Under the pieces are notes generated by a model. That model had not been told where the DNA came from. It worked only from the letters and a program-made list of their open reading frames with translations, and searched no databases. A stretch of 5,464 bases of DNA from contig JBGTKH010000277.1 of the NCBI GenBank assembly GCA_041744735.1, forward strand, positions 1 to 5,464, written 5' to 3'. The stretch comes from JBGTKH01 sp041744735 (lineage in GTDB: Bacteria > Planctomycetota > Planctomycetia > Pirellulales > Pirellulaceae). This document shows, one piece after another, positions 1 through 4,798 of this stretch. How positions within the stretch are numbered: the first letter of the stretch is position 1; the number at the start of each line of letters is the position of its first letter. Position numbers and translations under genes: made by a program.

Positions 1-1
1 C

Positions 2-124
2 AAACGCTTCGCCATCAGCCTGCTCAAGCAGCAAACCGACAAGCAAAGTATCGCCATGCGCCGGCGCATCGCCGGCTGGAATATCAACTACCTGGCGCAA
101 GTCCTTGGAATTTCAAAGGCTTAG
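2..124 (+). CDS. Transposase, C-terminal end (ISAs1-like), partial
   Basis: This is the tail of an open frame entering from the left edge: 40 codons, then TAG. The residues begin KRFAISLLKQ, contain RRRIAGWNINYLAQVL and end in GISKA. This matches the usual C-terminus of ISAs1-family DDE transposases, in which an 'R..A..LLK' helix is followed by a 'K(R)xxAgWd..YL..VL' block. The catalytic DDE residues would lie upstream, outside the window, so I cannot say whether the element is intact. No terminal inverted repeat is obvious in the 110 bases after the stop, so the right end of the element is not placed. The visible part has no frameshift or internal stop. The family call rests on a short stretch recalled from the family. 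Confidence 0.68.
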   Translation, partial: KRFAISLLKQQTDKQSIAMRRRIAGWNINYLAQVLGISKA

Positions 125-202
125 TTTGCGTTTGCCGTGGCGCGGCAGTCTGTTCGAGATATCGTTAAGCGCTTATCCGATCGGTTGTGTTTTACCAAGA
201 AC

Positions 203-224
203 GGACGGACGCGGGCGTCCGTCC
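203..224 (-). terminator. Strong hairpin after the PSP1-like gene, possible terminator
   Basis: GGACGGACGC at 203-212 and GCGTCCGTCC at 215-224 form a perfect 10-bp inverted repeat with only GG between them; in RNA the innermost pairs would open to make a loop. It begins 12 bases beyond the stop of the minus-strand gene ending at 236. The minus strand then reads GTTCTTGGTAAAAC, which has no real U tract. It is therefore a weak match to a classical intrinsic terminator, and may be a 3'-end stabilising hairpin or a repeat-family member instead. Confidence 0.5.
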
Positions 225-235
225 TTCCGCGTCGG

Positions 236-799
236 CTATCGCCGTTTCTTGGTCGCACAGGCACCGGCGACGGCGCAGGTGGCGCAGCCGCTGGTACCAC
301 AGCCGCCGCCAGCGGCTTCGTCGGTGCCACAACCGGGCCCGCAACCTTCGGTGAGCGTTTGGCTGAATTTGCGGAACTGCACTTGGGCTTCATAGGCGGC
401 GGCCAACTCGTCGGTGATCGTCTCCAGCTCGGGCGTCACGTCGCCGAGGAAATAGAAGTACAGCGAACGGCCGTCGAATAGGTGCTCGACGTCCATCAGT
501 ACGGCCGGAATACGGCGCTGAGCAAGCACGGCCACGCAGGCGGCGTACGCTTCGTCGCGGTGCTTGTCCAGGCGGGCCAACAGCAGGTCGTCCTCCACGG
601 TCACGCGGCGCATCAGGGAACCGTCGGCACGGCCGAAATCATCGGCCCCCGCGTCGTTCGCGAGCACTTCACCGACTTCCAAGCCGCGGCTGGTCCGGCA
701 TACCACCCGCGTGCCTCGCGAGTAACGCACGGCATCGACCGCGGTAAAACGGCCCACGTGACCCAACAGTCCAATTCGTATTAAATGCTGACGAGACAC
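236..799 (-). CDS. PSP1/RicT-like domain protein with Cys-rich C-terminal tail
   Basis: 187 residues. Residues 26-46 (RYSRGTRVVCRTSRGLEVGEVL) match the N-terminal part of bacterial PSP1 proteins. Residues about 66-148, including PAVLMDVEHLFDGRSLYFYF and a final AQVQFRKF block, match the PSP1 C-terminal conserved region. The Bacillus relative RicT (YaaT, about 270 residues) belongs to an iron-sulfur complex affecting RNA processing and development; whether that role applies here is unknown. The tail carries six cysteines (153, 157, 167, 172, 175, 181) among Gly, Ala and Thr, including CGPGC and CATC, then a basic TKKRR end. This spacing suggests metal or Fe-S binding but differs from the internal cysteine motifs of classical RicT. 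The start is GTG, chosen because AGGA (805-808) lies 5 nt upstream and the homologous region begins soon after. The gene is divergent from bioB and apparently monocistronic in this window. Confidence 0.85.
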   Translation of the reverse strand: MSRQHLIRIGLLGHVGRFTAVDAVRYSRGTRVVCRTSRGLEVGEVLANDAGADDFGRADGSLMRRVTVEDDLLLARLDKHRDEAYAACVAVLAQRRIPAVLMDVEHLFDGRSLYFYFLGDVTPELETITDELAAAYEAQVQFRKFSQTLTEGCGPGCGTDEAAGGGCGTSGCATCAVAGACATKKRR

Positions 800-804
800 A
801 ACTG

Positions 805-808
805 TCCT
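805..808 (-). promoter_or_regulatory. Shine-Dalgarno of the PSP1-like gene
   Basis: The minus strand reads TTAGGACAGTT followed by GTG. AGGA sits 5 nt from the codon and supports the GTG at 797-799 over later candidates. Confidence 0.6.
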
Positions 809-836
809 AAGCCCGATGATGTCTGTTGCGGTTGTG

Positions 837-855
837 GCGTCGACGGACGCGACGC
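837..855. repeat. Short inverted repeat in the divergent PSP1-like/bioB gap
   Basis: GCGTCG (837-842) and CGACGC (850-855) form perfect 6-bp arms around 7 bases. It lies centrally in the 111-bp gap between the two divergent starts, where an operator would be expected. I see no BirA box (TTGTAAAC-type) and no BioR box (TTATCTATAA-type). TATCAT at 864-869 resembles a -10 element for bioB, but no acceptable -35 lies 16-18 bp upstream, so I do not call a promoter. Function is unknown. Confidence 0.3.
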
Positions 856-900
856 TTTCATGTTATCATTTTGACCGATCACTGACTTCTCGCCTAGACC

Positions 901-905
901 GAGGA
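901..905 (+). promoter_or_regulatory. Shine-Dalgarno of bioB
   Basis: GAGGA is followed by 5 nt and then the ATG at 911. It fixes the start of bioB. Confidence 0.6.
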
Positions 906-910
906 CGACC

Positions 911-1948
911 ATGCTGCAACTGACGAAAACCGATCGAAACGCCCCGATTGTCCCTGCTACCGCCTGGTCCGAATTGGCTAATCGCGTTCTCGACGGGCAC
1001 GAGTTGACGATCGACGAAGGGTTGACCATCCTGCGTTCGCCGGACGAAGAATTGTTGGACTTACTGTCCGCGGCGTACCGGGTTCGACTTCGGTACTTCG
1101 GCAACAGCGTGCAGCTTTACTTTCTAATGAACGCCAAGAGCGGCCTCTGCCCCGAAGACTGTTCGTATTGCTCGCAGTCTAAAGTTTCAACGGCCGAAAT
1201 CCCGCGCTACAACATCCTCAACCGCGAGAAGCTGCTGGACGGCGCGAGGCTGGCGCGCGAGCGGAACGCCAAGACGTATTGCATCGTAATCTCGGCGCGG
1301 GGACCCAATGAGCGCGAAATGCAAGCCGTCGAAACGATCGTGCCGGAGATCAAGCAGCGATTCGACTTAAACGTCTGCGCGTGCTTGGGGCTGCTGACGC
1401 CCGAGCAGGCTCAGCGGCTGAAGGCGTGCGGCGTCGACAAGGTCAATCACAACGTGAACACCAGTGCCGAGTTTTACAAAGAGATTTGCTCCACGCATAC
1501 CTACGAGGATCGCGTCAACACGTTGCGTGCGGTGCGCGAAGCCGGCATGCAATTGTGCTCCGGCGGAATTATCGGCATGGGCGAGCGAGACATCGACGTG
1601 GTGCAGATGGCGCTGGAGCTGCGCGAAATGCGCGTCGAGTCGATTCCGCTGAACTTCCTGAACGCCATCGACGGCACGCCGCTGGAGAAGACCAATCGGT
1701 TGAACCCGCGCTATTGCCTAAAGGCGTTGGCCATGTTCCGGCTAGCGAACCCGTCGTCGGAGTTGCGCATCGCCGGCGGCCGAGAGATCCATCTCGGCAG
1801 CCTGCAGGCGTTGGGCCTGTATGCAGCCAACTCGGTCTTCGTCGGCGATTATTTGACAACGAAGGGCCAGGCGCCCGAGGCCGACTACAAAATGATCGAA
1901 GATTTGGGATTTGTGGTCACTCGGCATGAAGACGTTGCGGCAAGGTAG
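911..1948 (+). CDS. bioB: Biotin synthase (radical SAM)
   Basis: 345 residues, normal length for the family. BioB inserts sulfur into dethiobiotin to make biotin, using S-adenosylmethionine, a [4Fe-4S] cluster and a sacrificial [2Fe-2S] cluster; it is cytosolic. The radical SAM motif CPEDCSYC gives C80, C84 and C87. By alignment to E. coli BioB, the [2Fe-2S] ligands are C124 (KTYC), C156 (NVC), C216 (QLCSGG) and R286 (LRIAGGRE). Other landmarks are NHNVNTS at 179-185, GGIIGMGE at 218-225 and IPLNFLNAIDGTPLE at 245-259. The 'NHN(L/V)NTS' and 'GNSVQLYFLMNAKSG' segments resemble the Bacillus-type rather than the enterobacterial branch. No other bio gene or birA lies nearby, so it stands outside a biotin operon here. 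All key residues are present, so it should be active. Confidence 0.97.
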   Translation: MLQLTKTDRNAPIVPATAWSELANRVLDGHELTIDEGLTILRSPDEELLDLLSAAYRVRLRYFGNSVQLYFLMNAKSGLCPEDCSYCSQSKVSTAEIPRYNILNREKLLDGARLARERNAKTYCIVISARGPNEREMQAVETIVPEIKQRFDLNVCACLGLLTPEQAQRLKACGVDKVNHNVNTSAEFYKEICSTHTYEDRVNTLRAVREAGMQLCSGGIIGMGERDIDVVQMALELREMRVESIPLNFLNAIDGTPLEKTNRLNPRYCLKALAMFRLANPSSELRIAGGREIHLGSLQALGLYAANSVFVGDYLTTKGQAPEADYKMIEDLGFVVTRHEDVAAR

Positions 1949-1964
1949 CGCAATCAACCCGTAG

Positions 1965-1984
1965 CCGAAGTTGTGAAACTTCGG
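1965..1984 (+). terminator. Hairpin with GTGA tetraloop after bioB
   Basis: CCGAAGTT (1965-1972) and AACTTCGG (1977-1984) make a perfect 8-bp stem closed by GTGA, a GNRA-type tetraloop. It begins 17 bases after the bioB stop. No U tract follows, so it may stabilise or mark the bioB mRNA 3' end rather than act as a full intrinsic terminator. It overlaps a second hairpin by three bases. Confidence 0.5.
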
Positions 1985-2001
1985 AATTCCCACGAATTCC
2001 G
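1982..2001 (+). repeat. Second, overlapping hairpin between bioB and the sirtuin
   Basis: CGGAATTC (1982-1989) and GAATTCCG (1994-2001) are perfect 8-bp arms around CCAC. Its first three bases (CGG) are also the last three of the preceding stem, so the two helices cannot both form fully in one RNA. That geometry resembles an attenuator but could be chance. Confidence 0.45.
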
Positions 2002-2062
2002 CGACGGGACGGGCGTTGTCAAACGCGCTCTGTTCATCTCACGTCACATCGCATTGATTCGC

Positions 2063-2839
2063 ATGACACCGTACGACCAAGTGGCCCGTTGGCTCGCCGA
2101 GTCACAATCGGCGGTGGCCTTTACCGGAGCGGGAATCAGCACCGAGAGCGGCATTCCGGACTTTCGTTCGCCCACGGGAATTTGGGCTCGCTCGCAGCCC
2201 GTGTACTTCGATGATTATCTGGCCAGTGCCACAGCGCGTCATGAATACTGGCGGCAAAAGGCCGCGGCGCATCGCGAGTTTGCGGACAGCCAACCGAACG
2301 CCGGGCACGGCGTGCTGGCGAAGTGGGAGTGCGCCGGGCGGCTGCGGGCGGTGGTTACGCAGAACATCGACGGCTTGCATCAACTGGCCGGCAGCCGGCG
2401 CGTGTTCGAGTTGCACGGCACAGCGCGATTCGTTTCGTGTTTAGATTGCGGCGCGCGTTACGATGCCGGGCCGATCGTCGCAGAGTTTTTGTCGACGGAT
2501 GTCGTGCCGCAATGCGTGGCCTGCGGCGGGCGGGTCAAGCATGCGACAATTTCGTTCGGCCAACTGCTGCCGACGGACGTGCTGCAACAATCGATACAAC
2601 TCAGCGAACAGGCCGACCTGTTCTTCGCGATCGGCTCGTCGCTCGTCGTGCATCCCGCCGCCAGTTTGCCGCCGCTGGCCAAACGTCACGGCGCGCGACT
2701 GGTCATCATCAACCGCGAAGCCACTCCGCAAGACGACATGGCCGACGCGGTGATCAATGCATCGATCGGCGAGGCGCTGACGGCGATCAATGACCGACTG
2801 TGCAAAATGACGAATGACGAAATACCCAATGACGAATGA
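2063..2839 (+). CDS. Sir2-family NAD-dependent protein deacetylase (sirtuin)
   Basis: 258 residues from this start, typical of bacterial sirtuins. The enzyme removes acetyl or other acyl groups from lysines, consuming NAD and releasing nicotinamide and O-acyl-ADP-ribose. NAD-binding GAGIS is at 22-26, followed by TESGIPDFRSPTGIW. TQNIDGLH is at 99-106. The catalytic His is H118 in ELHGT. The zinc ligands are C126/C129 and C151/C154, both CxxC. ISFGQLLP at 163-170 takes the place of the common FFGE.LP. GSS is at 191-193 and a nucleotide-contacting IINRE at 215-219. An upstream in-frame GTG at 1973 would add 30 residues but sits in the loop of a hairpin and adds no family sequence, so ATG 2063 is preferred; TTG 2054 is possible. 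No Shine-Dalgarno is visible. The last residues (about MTNDEIPNDE) are encoded by an intergenic repeat, so the native C-terminus may have been altered. Confidence 0.93.
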   Translation: MTPYDQVARWLAESQSAVAFTGAGISTESGIPDFRSPTGIWARSQPVYFDDYLASATARHEYWRQKAAAHREFADSQPNAGHGVLAKWECAGRLRAVVTQNIDGLHQLAGSRRVFELHGTARFVSCLDCGARYDAGPIVAEFLSTDVVPQCVACGGRVKHATISFGQLLPTDVLQQSIQLSEQADLFFAIGSSLVVHPAASLPPLAKRHGARLVIINREATPQDDMADAVINASIGEALTAINDRLCKMTNDEIPNDE

Positions 2840-2966
2840 ATGTCGAATACCGAATGTCGAATGTCGAATAACGAAGTTCGAGTGAGGTGTTTGTTATCAA
2901 TTCGTCATTCGGACTTCGTCATTCCTTCGTCATTCGTCATTCGATATTCGACATTCGTAATTCGTT
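2805..2966. repeat. Large imperfect inverted array of ATGACGA/ATGTCGA units
   Basis: The left half (about 2805-2876) is a run of near-repeats of GAATGACGAAT, GAATGTCGAAT and variants. The right half (about 2900-2966) carries the same units in reverse complement (ATTCGTCATTCG, ATTCGACATTCG). For example, CGAATGTCGAAT at 2851-2862 finds its complement around 2946-2957. The spacer of about 23 bases (2877-2899) holds GTTCGAGTGAGGTGTTTG. The array could fold into a long, register-shifting hairpin. It starts inside the sirtuin gene and covers its stop codon. It may act as a transcript end or be a mobile or slippage-grown repeat. It has no CRISPR-like regular spacers. Confidence 0.8.
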
Positions 2967-3135
2967 GCCCTCTGCGATGTAGCCACGGCCGTCTCCATTG
3001 TGGGGACTTGACGCTGGCGGAGATTCTGCGACGATCGGTGCTCCCAACGGGAAACACACGGAGGTTTCCCACCTGCCATTACCCCCCACCAACATTGCCT
3101 GCCTAGTTTTTTCCTCCCTCGATTTTGCTTTTGAA
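2967..3135. other. Gap upstream of the CAP gene: one hairpin, no clear promoter
   Basis: The gap holds a 7-bp inverted repeat, GGGAAAC (3049-3055) and GTTTCCC (3064-3070), with an 8-base loop. A T6 run follows at 3107-3112, too far from the hairpin for a classical terminator. TTGACG at 3008-3013 resembles a -35 box, but no -10 lies at a proper distance. It must contain the CAP gene promoter, which I cannot place. No gene-like coding signal is visible. Confidence 0.4.
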
Positions 3136-3142
3136 AAAGGAG
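3136..3142 (+). promoter_or_regulatory. Strong Shine-Dalgarno of the CAP-domain gene
   Basis: AAAGGAG is followed by 7 nt and ATG 3150. It decides the start and agrees with the signal peptide that begins there. Confidence 0.8.
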
Positions 3143-3149
3143 TGTTAGC

Positions 3150-3986
3150 ATGAGGGCCTTAAGCCTGTTTACTGTCTTGTTGTGCGCGCCCGTGGCGCTG
3201 GCCAGTGAAGTTCCCGACGCGGCGAAATCCGCGACTGCGGCCGCTGAAGTTGCCAAGCCCGACGCTGCGAAGTCCGAAACGCCGAAACCCGACGCTGCGA
3301 AACCCGCAACCGCGAACGCCGGTACGCCAAAAAACATCGCGGCGAAAGCCGAAACTGCGAAGAAAGTGCCGCTGCACGAACATCCGACGCTGCTGCAAAT
3401 GTTGAAGCGAAACAACGAATTGCGGCTAGGCGTCGGTTTGAGGACTCAGCGGATTTCCCCGGAACTGACGACGGCCGCCCAAGATCACGCCAACTACATG
3501 GCGCGCACGGGCGATTTCAATCACTACAGCAACCTCGGACCGTGGGGCCGCGCCCGCAAATTCTTCTATCGCGGAAATGTGCGTGAGAATATCGCGATGG
3601 GCCAGCGCGACGTCGGCGGGGCGTTCAGCGCTTGGCGAAACAGCGGCGGCCATTGGGCTTCGATCGTCTCGAACACGGAAGATGCCGGATTCGGTTATGC
3701 CCTCAGCCAAGGTGGTACGCCGTACTGGGTTGGCATGTACGGCTACCCAGACGAAACCGAAGCCCCAGTGCCGGTAGTTGCGAAGACCGAAGCTCCGAAG
3801 ACCGAAGCTCCGAAGACCGAAGCTTCGACATCGGAGGCTCCGACGCCGGCCGCCGATCAACTTGCCGCCGACGAAGCTCAGCCGCCCGCTCCGTCTGCTG
3901 ACGCCGCCGCGGCGGATGACAGCGATGACGATTCAGGCAGCCACTACAACAATGGTCGGCGCCGCGTGTTGCGGTTTCGCCGGTAG
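3150..3986 (+). CDS. Secreted CAP (SCP/PR1)-domain protein with low-complexity linkers
   Basis: 278 residues. Residues 1-18 (MRALSLFTVLLCAPVALA) form a signal peptide with an ALA|S cleavage site; C12 lacks a lipobox. Residues 20-75 are an Ala/Lys/Pro/Glu linker with repeats of the KPDAAKSETP type. The CAP domain covers about 78-199. It has HEHPTLLQMLKRNNELR, the helix TTAAQDHANYMARTG, FNHYS (H125), RENIAMG (E146) and GGHWASIVS (H168), and ends in YWVGMYG. H125, E146 and H168 fit three of the conserved CAP cavity residues; E90 (NNE) may be the other acid. Residues 202-262 are acidic and repetitive (KTEAP three times, then an Asp-rich run), and the last residues are basic (GRRRVLRFRR). The protein is exported, perhaps to the cell envelope; bacterial CAP functions are mostly unknown. 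It appears monocistronic. DNA repeats in the linkers suggest slippage-prone length. Confidence 0.88.
   Translation: MRALSLFTVLLCAPVALASEVPDAAKSATAAAEVAKPDAAKSETPKPDAAKPATANAGTPKNIAAKAETAKKVPLHEHPTLLQMLKRNNELRLGVGLRTQRISPELTTAAQDHANYMARTGDFNHYSNLGPWGRARKFFYRGNVRENIAMGQRDVGGAFSAWRNSGGHWASIVSNTEDAGFGYALSQGGTPYWVGMYGYPDETEAPVPVVAKTEAPKTEAPKTEASTSEAPTPAADQLAADEAQPPAPSADAAAADDSDDDSGSHYNNGRRRVLRFRR
3781..3825 (+). repeat. 15-bp tandem repeat, three copies, in the CAP gene tail
   Basis: The unit CGAAGACCGAAGCTC occurs at 3781-3795, 3796-3810 and 3811-3825, the last with a final T. It is in frame and encodes the KTEAP pentapeptide array. Copy-number change would lengthen or shorten the linker without shifting the frame. 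Confidence 0.9.
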
Positions 3987-4017
3987 TTGATGAGCCTGGT
4001 TGATGTTCAAGTGCTGC

Positions 4018-4075
4018 GCCGGCGGATGCAACCGGCATTGTCCCTACGCGCATCCGAGCCTGCACCGCCGGTTGC
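4018..4075. repeat. Nested inverted repeats downstream of the CAP gene
   Basis: GCAACCGGC (4028-4036) and GCCGGTTGC (4067-4075) are perfect 9-bp arms. Competing pairings are CCGGCGG (4019-4025) with CCGCCGG (4065-4071), CGGATGC (4023-4029) with GCATCCG (4050-4056), and GCCGG (4018-4022) with CCGGC (4032-4036). The region starts about 30 bases after the CAP stop and could shape its mRNA 3' end. There is no T tract. Confidence 0.45.
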
Positions 4076-4094
4076 CCGTCGGCGTAGACACAAA

Positions 4095-4125
4095 TTTGGA
4101 GTGCGGCGATTCATCGCCGCTTTGG
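4095..4125 (+). repeat. Palindromic repeat family, copy 1 (direct)
   Basis: TTTGGAGTGCGGCGATTCAT begins the unit, which ends in CGCCGCTTTGG. The core is GCGGCGAT (4103-4110), TC, ATCGCCGC (4113-4120), with perfect 8-bp arms. The flanks TTTGGAGT and CTTTGG recur in copies 2 and 3, showing a common origin rather than a chance hairpin. Confidence 0.8.
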
Positions 4126-4126
4126 A

Positions 4127-4156
4127 AATGGAGTGCTGCGACTTGTCGCCGCTTTT
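4127..4156 (+). repeat. Palindromic repeat family, copy 2 (direct)
   Basis: This copy has AATGGAGTGC, the core GCTGCGAC (4135-4142), TT, GTCGCCGC (4145-4152), then TTTT. The arms pair except for one T-C mismatch. It follows copy 1 almost immediately and in the same orientation. Confidence 0.75.
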
Positions 4157-4164
4157 GACTTTGG

Positions 4165-4183
4165 GATCGGAAACAGTCCGATC
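4165..4183. repeat. Hairpin between palindromic copies 2 and 3
   Basis: GATCGGA (4165-4171) and TCCGATC (4177-4183) are perfect 7-bp arms with loop AACAG. The sequence is unrelated to the flanking repeat family. Confidence 0.5.
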
Positions 4184-4217
4184 GAAGGCCCATTTTGGTC
4201 GCTCATCCAACATTCCT

Positions 4218-4246
4218 AAAGCGGCGACGAGTCGCCGCACTCCAAA
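4218..4246 (-). repeat. Palindromic repeat family, copy 3 (inverted)
   Basis: On the minus strand it reads TTTGGAGTGCGGCGACTCGT followed by CGCCGCTTT, matching copies 1 and 2. The core GCGGCGAC (4221-4228) and GTCGCCGC (4231-4238) is perfect. Being inverted relative to copies 1 and 2, it can pair with either of them to form a much longer stem, as in REPIN-type doublets. Confidence 0.8.
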
Positions 4247-4249
4247 GAT

Positions 4250-4278
4250 TTGACGGTCGCTGATTCGCGACGTATATA
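4250..4278 (+). promoter_or_regulatory. Sigma70-like promoter for the 147-residue protein gene
   Basis: TTGACG (4250-4255) is separated by exactly 17 bp from TATATA (4273-4278). The predicted transcription start near 4285 gives a leader of about 47 nt before ATG 4332. The -35 begins four bases after the inverted palindromic repeat, so the repeat sits directly upstream of it. Confidence 0.65.
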
Positions 4279-4331
4279 ACTGTTGCGGCCTTACTCATCT
4301 GCCGGTTTCCAACAGCGCGAACATCTCTTCT

Positions 4332-4775
4332 ATGATTGCCGACTTGCCTATTGCCGTGCCCGTAGCTGAACTGCGCCCATGCATTATGCCAACGGACGAC
4401 GACGCGGTGCGCCGGCACGTGTGTTTGGCTCTGGCCTCGACGCAAGCGCCGCGGCCGGCGGCGGAACGGCGGCGAGATCACCGGCATCTTTATCCGTATC
4501 CGGTGTTCGTCACGCCGGTCGACGACAGCGGTGCGGTGCTGGTCGATGAAACGATTGCGGTCATCGGCCGGCATCTAGCCGAGCGTGGCATCGACTTTTA
4601 TTATCATCAGGCGATAACCCATCGCCGGGTGGTTGTTTCGCTGTCCGGCGATTACGATCAGTGGCTGGGTTTGTTGACCGACTTGACCTGGTGCCGCTTC
4701 AACCGTCACGGCTGGTACGAGAACGGCGGGCGGTTCCGGCGAGTCGTGCCATCGCCGGTTGCCGCCGACACGTAG
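4332..4775 (+). CDS. Conserved-looking protein with a faint PilZ-like pattern
   Basis: 147 residues; I do not recognise a named family with confidence. There is no signal peptide and no membrane segment. Residues 45-51 (ERRRDHR), then LYPYPVFVTPVDDSG, then VIGRHLAERGIDFYYH (77-92) and RRVVVSL (98-104), run in the same order as a PilZ domain: an arginine-rich RxxxR start followed by a 'D/N-x-S-x-x-G' turn. The turn here is RHLAERG and lacks the Asp/Asn and Ser, so cyclic-di-GMP binding is doubtful. The C-terminal part, LTDLTWCRFNRHGWYENGGRF (115-135), is aromatic and well ordered, unlike a random frame. Good codon structure and a promoter upstream support a real gene. ATG 4332 has no Shine-Dalgarno; ATG 4386 is an alternative that would drop 18 weakly structured residues. 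Confidence 0.7.
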   Translation: MIADLPIAVPVAELRPCIMPTDDDAVRRHVCLALASTQAPRPAAERRRDHRHLYPYPVFVTPVDDSGAVLVDETIAVIGRHLAERGIDFYYHQAITHRRVVVSLSGDYDQWLGLLTDLTWCRFNRHGWYENGGRFRRVVPSPVAADT

Positions 4776-4798
4776 GTAATCGCCGACTGATGTGACAA

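Noticed and set aside
105..481. Overlapping plus-strand frames opposite the PSP1-like gene
   Set aside because: They are Pro/Ala/Gly-rich shadows of the cysteine-rich tail region on the other strand.
864..869. TATCAT as the -10 of bioB
   Set aside because: No acceptable -35 at 16-18 bp upstream; mentioned only as a possibility.
1381..1929. 182-residue frame inside bioB in another phase
   Set aside because: It is Arg/Ala-rich with no domain and lies wholly within a gene whose catalytic motifs are complete.
1973..2062. Upstream GTG start giving a 288-residue sirtuin
   Set aside because: The GTG lies in the loop of a perfect hairpin, has no ribosome site, and the added 30 residues do not look like sirtuin sequence.
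2805..2966. Possible CRISPR array
   Set aside because: The units are about 8-11 bp, degenerate, contiguous and inverted halfway; there are no regular unique spacers and no cas gene.
3008..3036. TTGACG as the -35 of a CAP gene promoter
   Set aside because: The hexamer 17 bp downstream is ACGATC, a poor -10, and no better one lies at 16-18 bp.
2840..3106. 88-residue open frame starting right after the sirtuin stop
   Set aside because: Its first 40 or so residues (SNTECRMSNNEVRV, SIRHSDFVIPSSFVIRYSTFVIR) are simply the inverted low-complexity repeat translated. It has no Shine-Dalgarno of its own and no domain.
2930..3415. Minus-strand frame with FAA/FGV periodicity resembling pentapeptide repeats
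   Set aside because: It is the antisense of the Lys/Ala/Pro/Glu linker and signal peptide of the CAP gene; the periodicity comes from that linker's DNA repeats.
3987..4253. 88-residue plus-strand frame and a 77-residue minus-strand frame in the repeat cluster
   Set aside because: Both are mostly translations of the palindromic repeats (SGDKSQHS, KAATSRRTPK) and have no ribosome site or domain.
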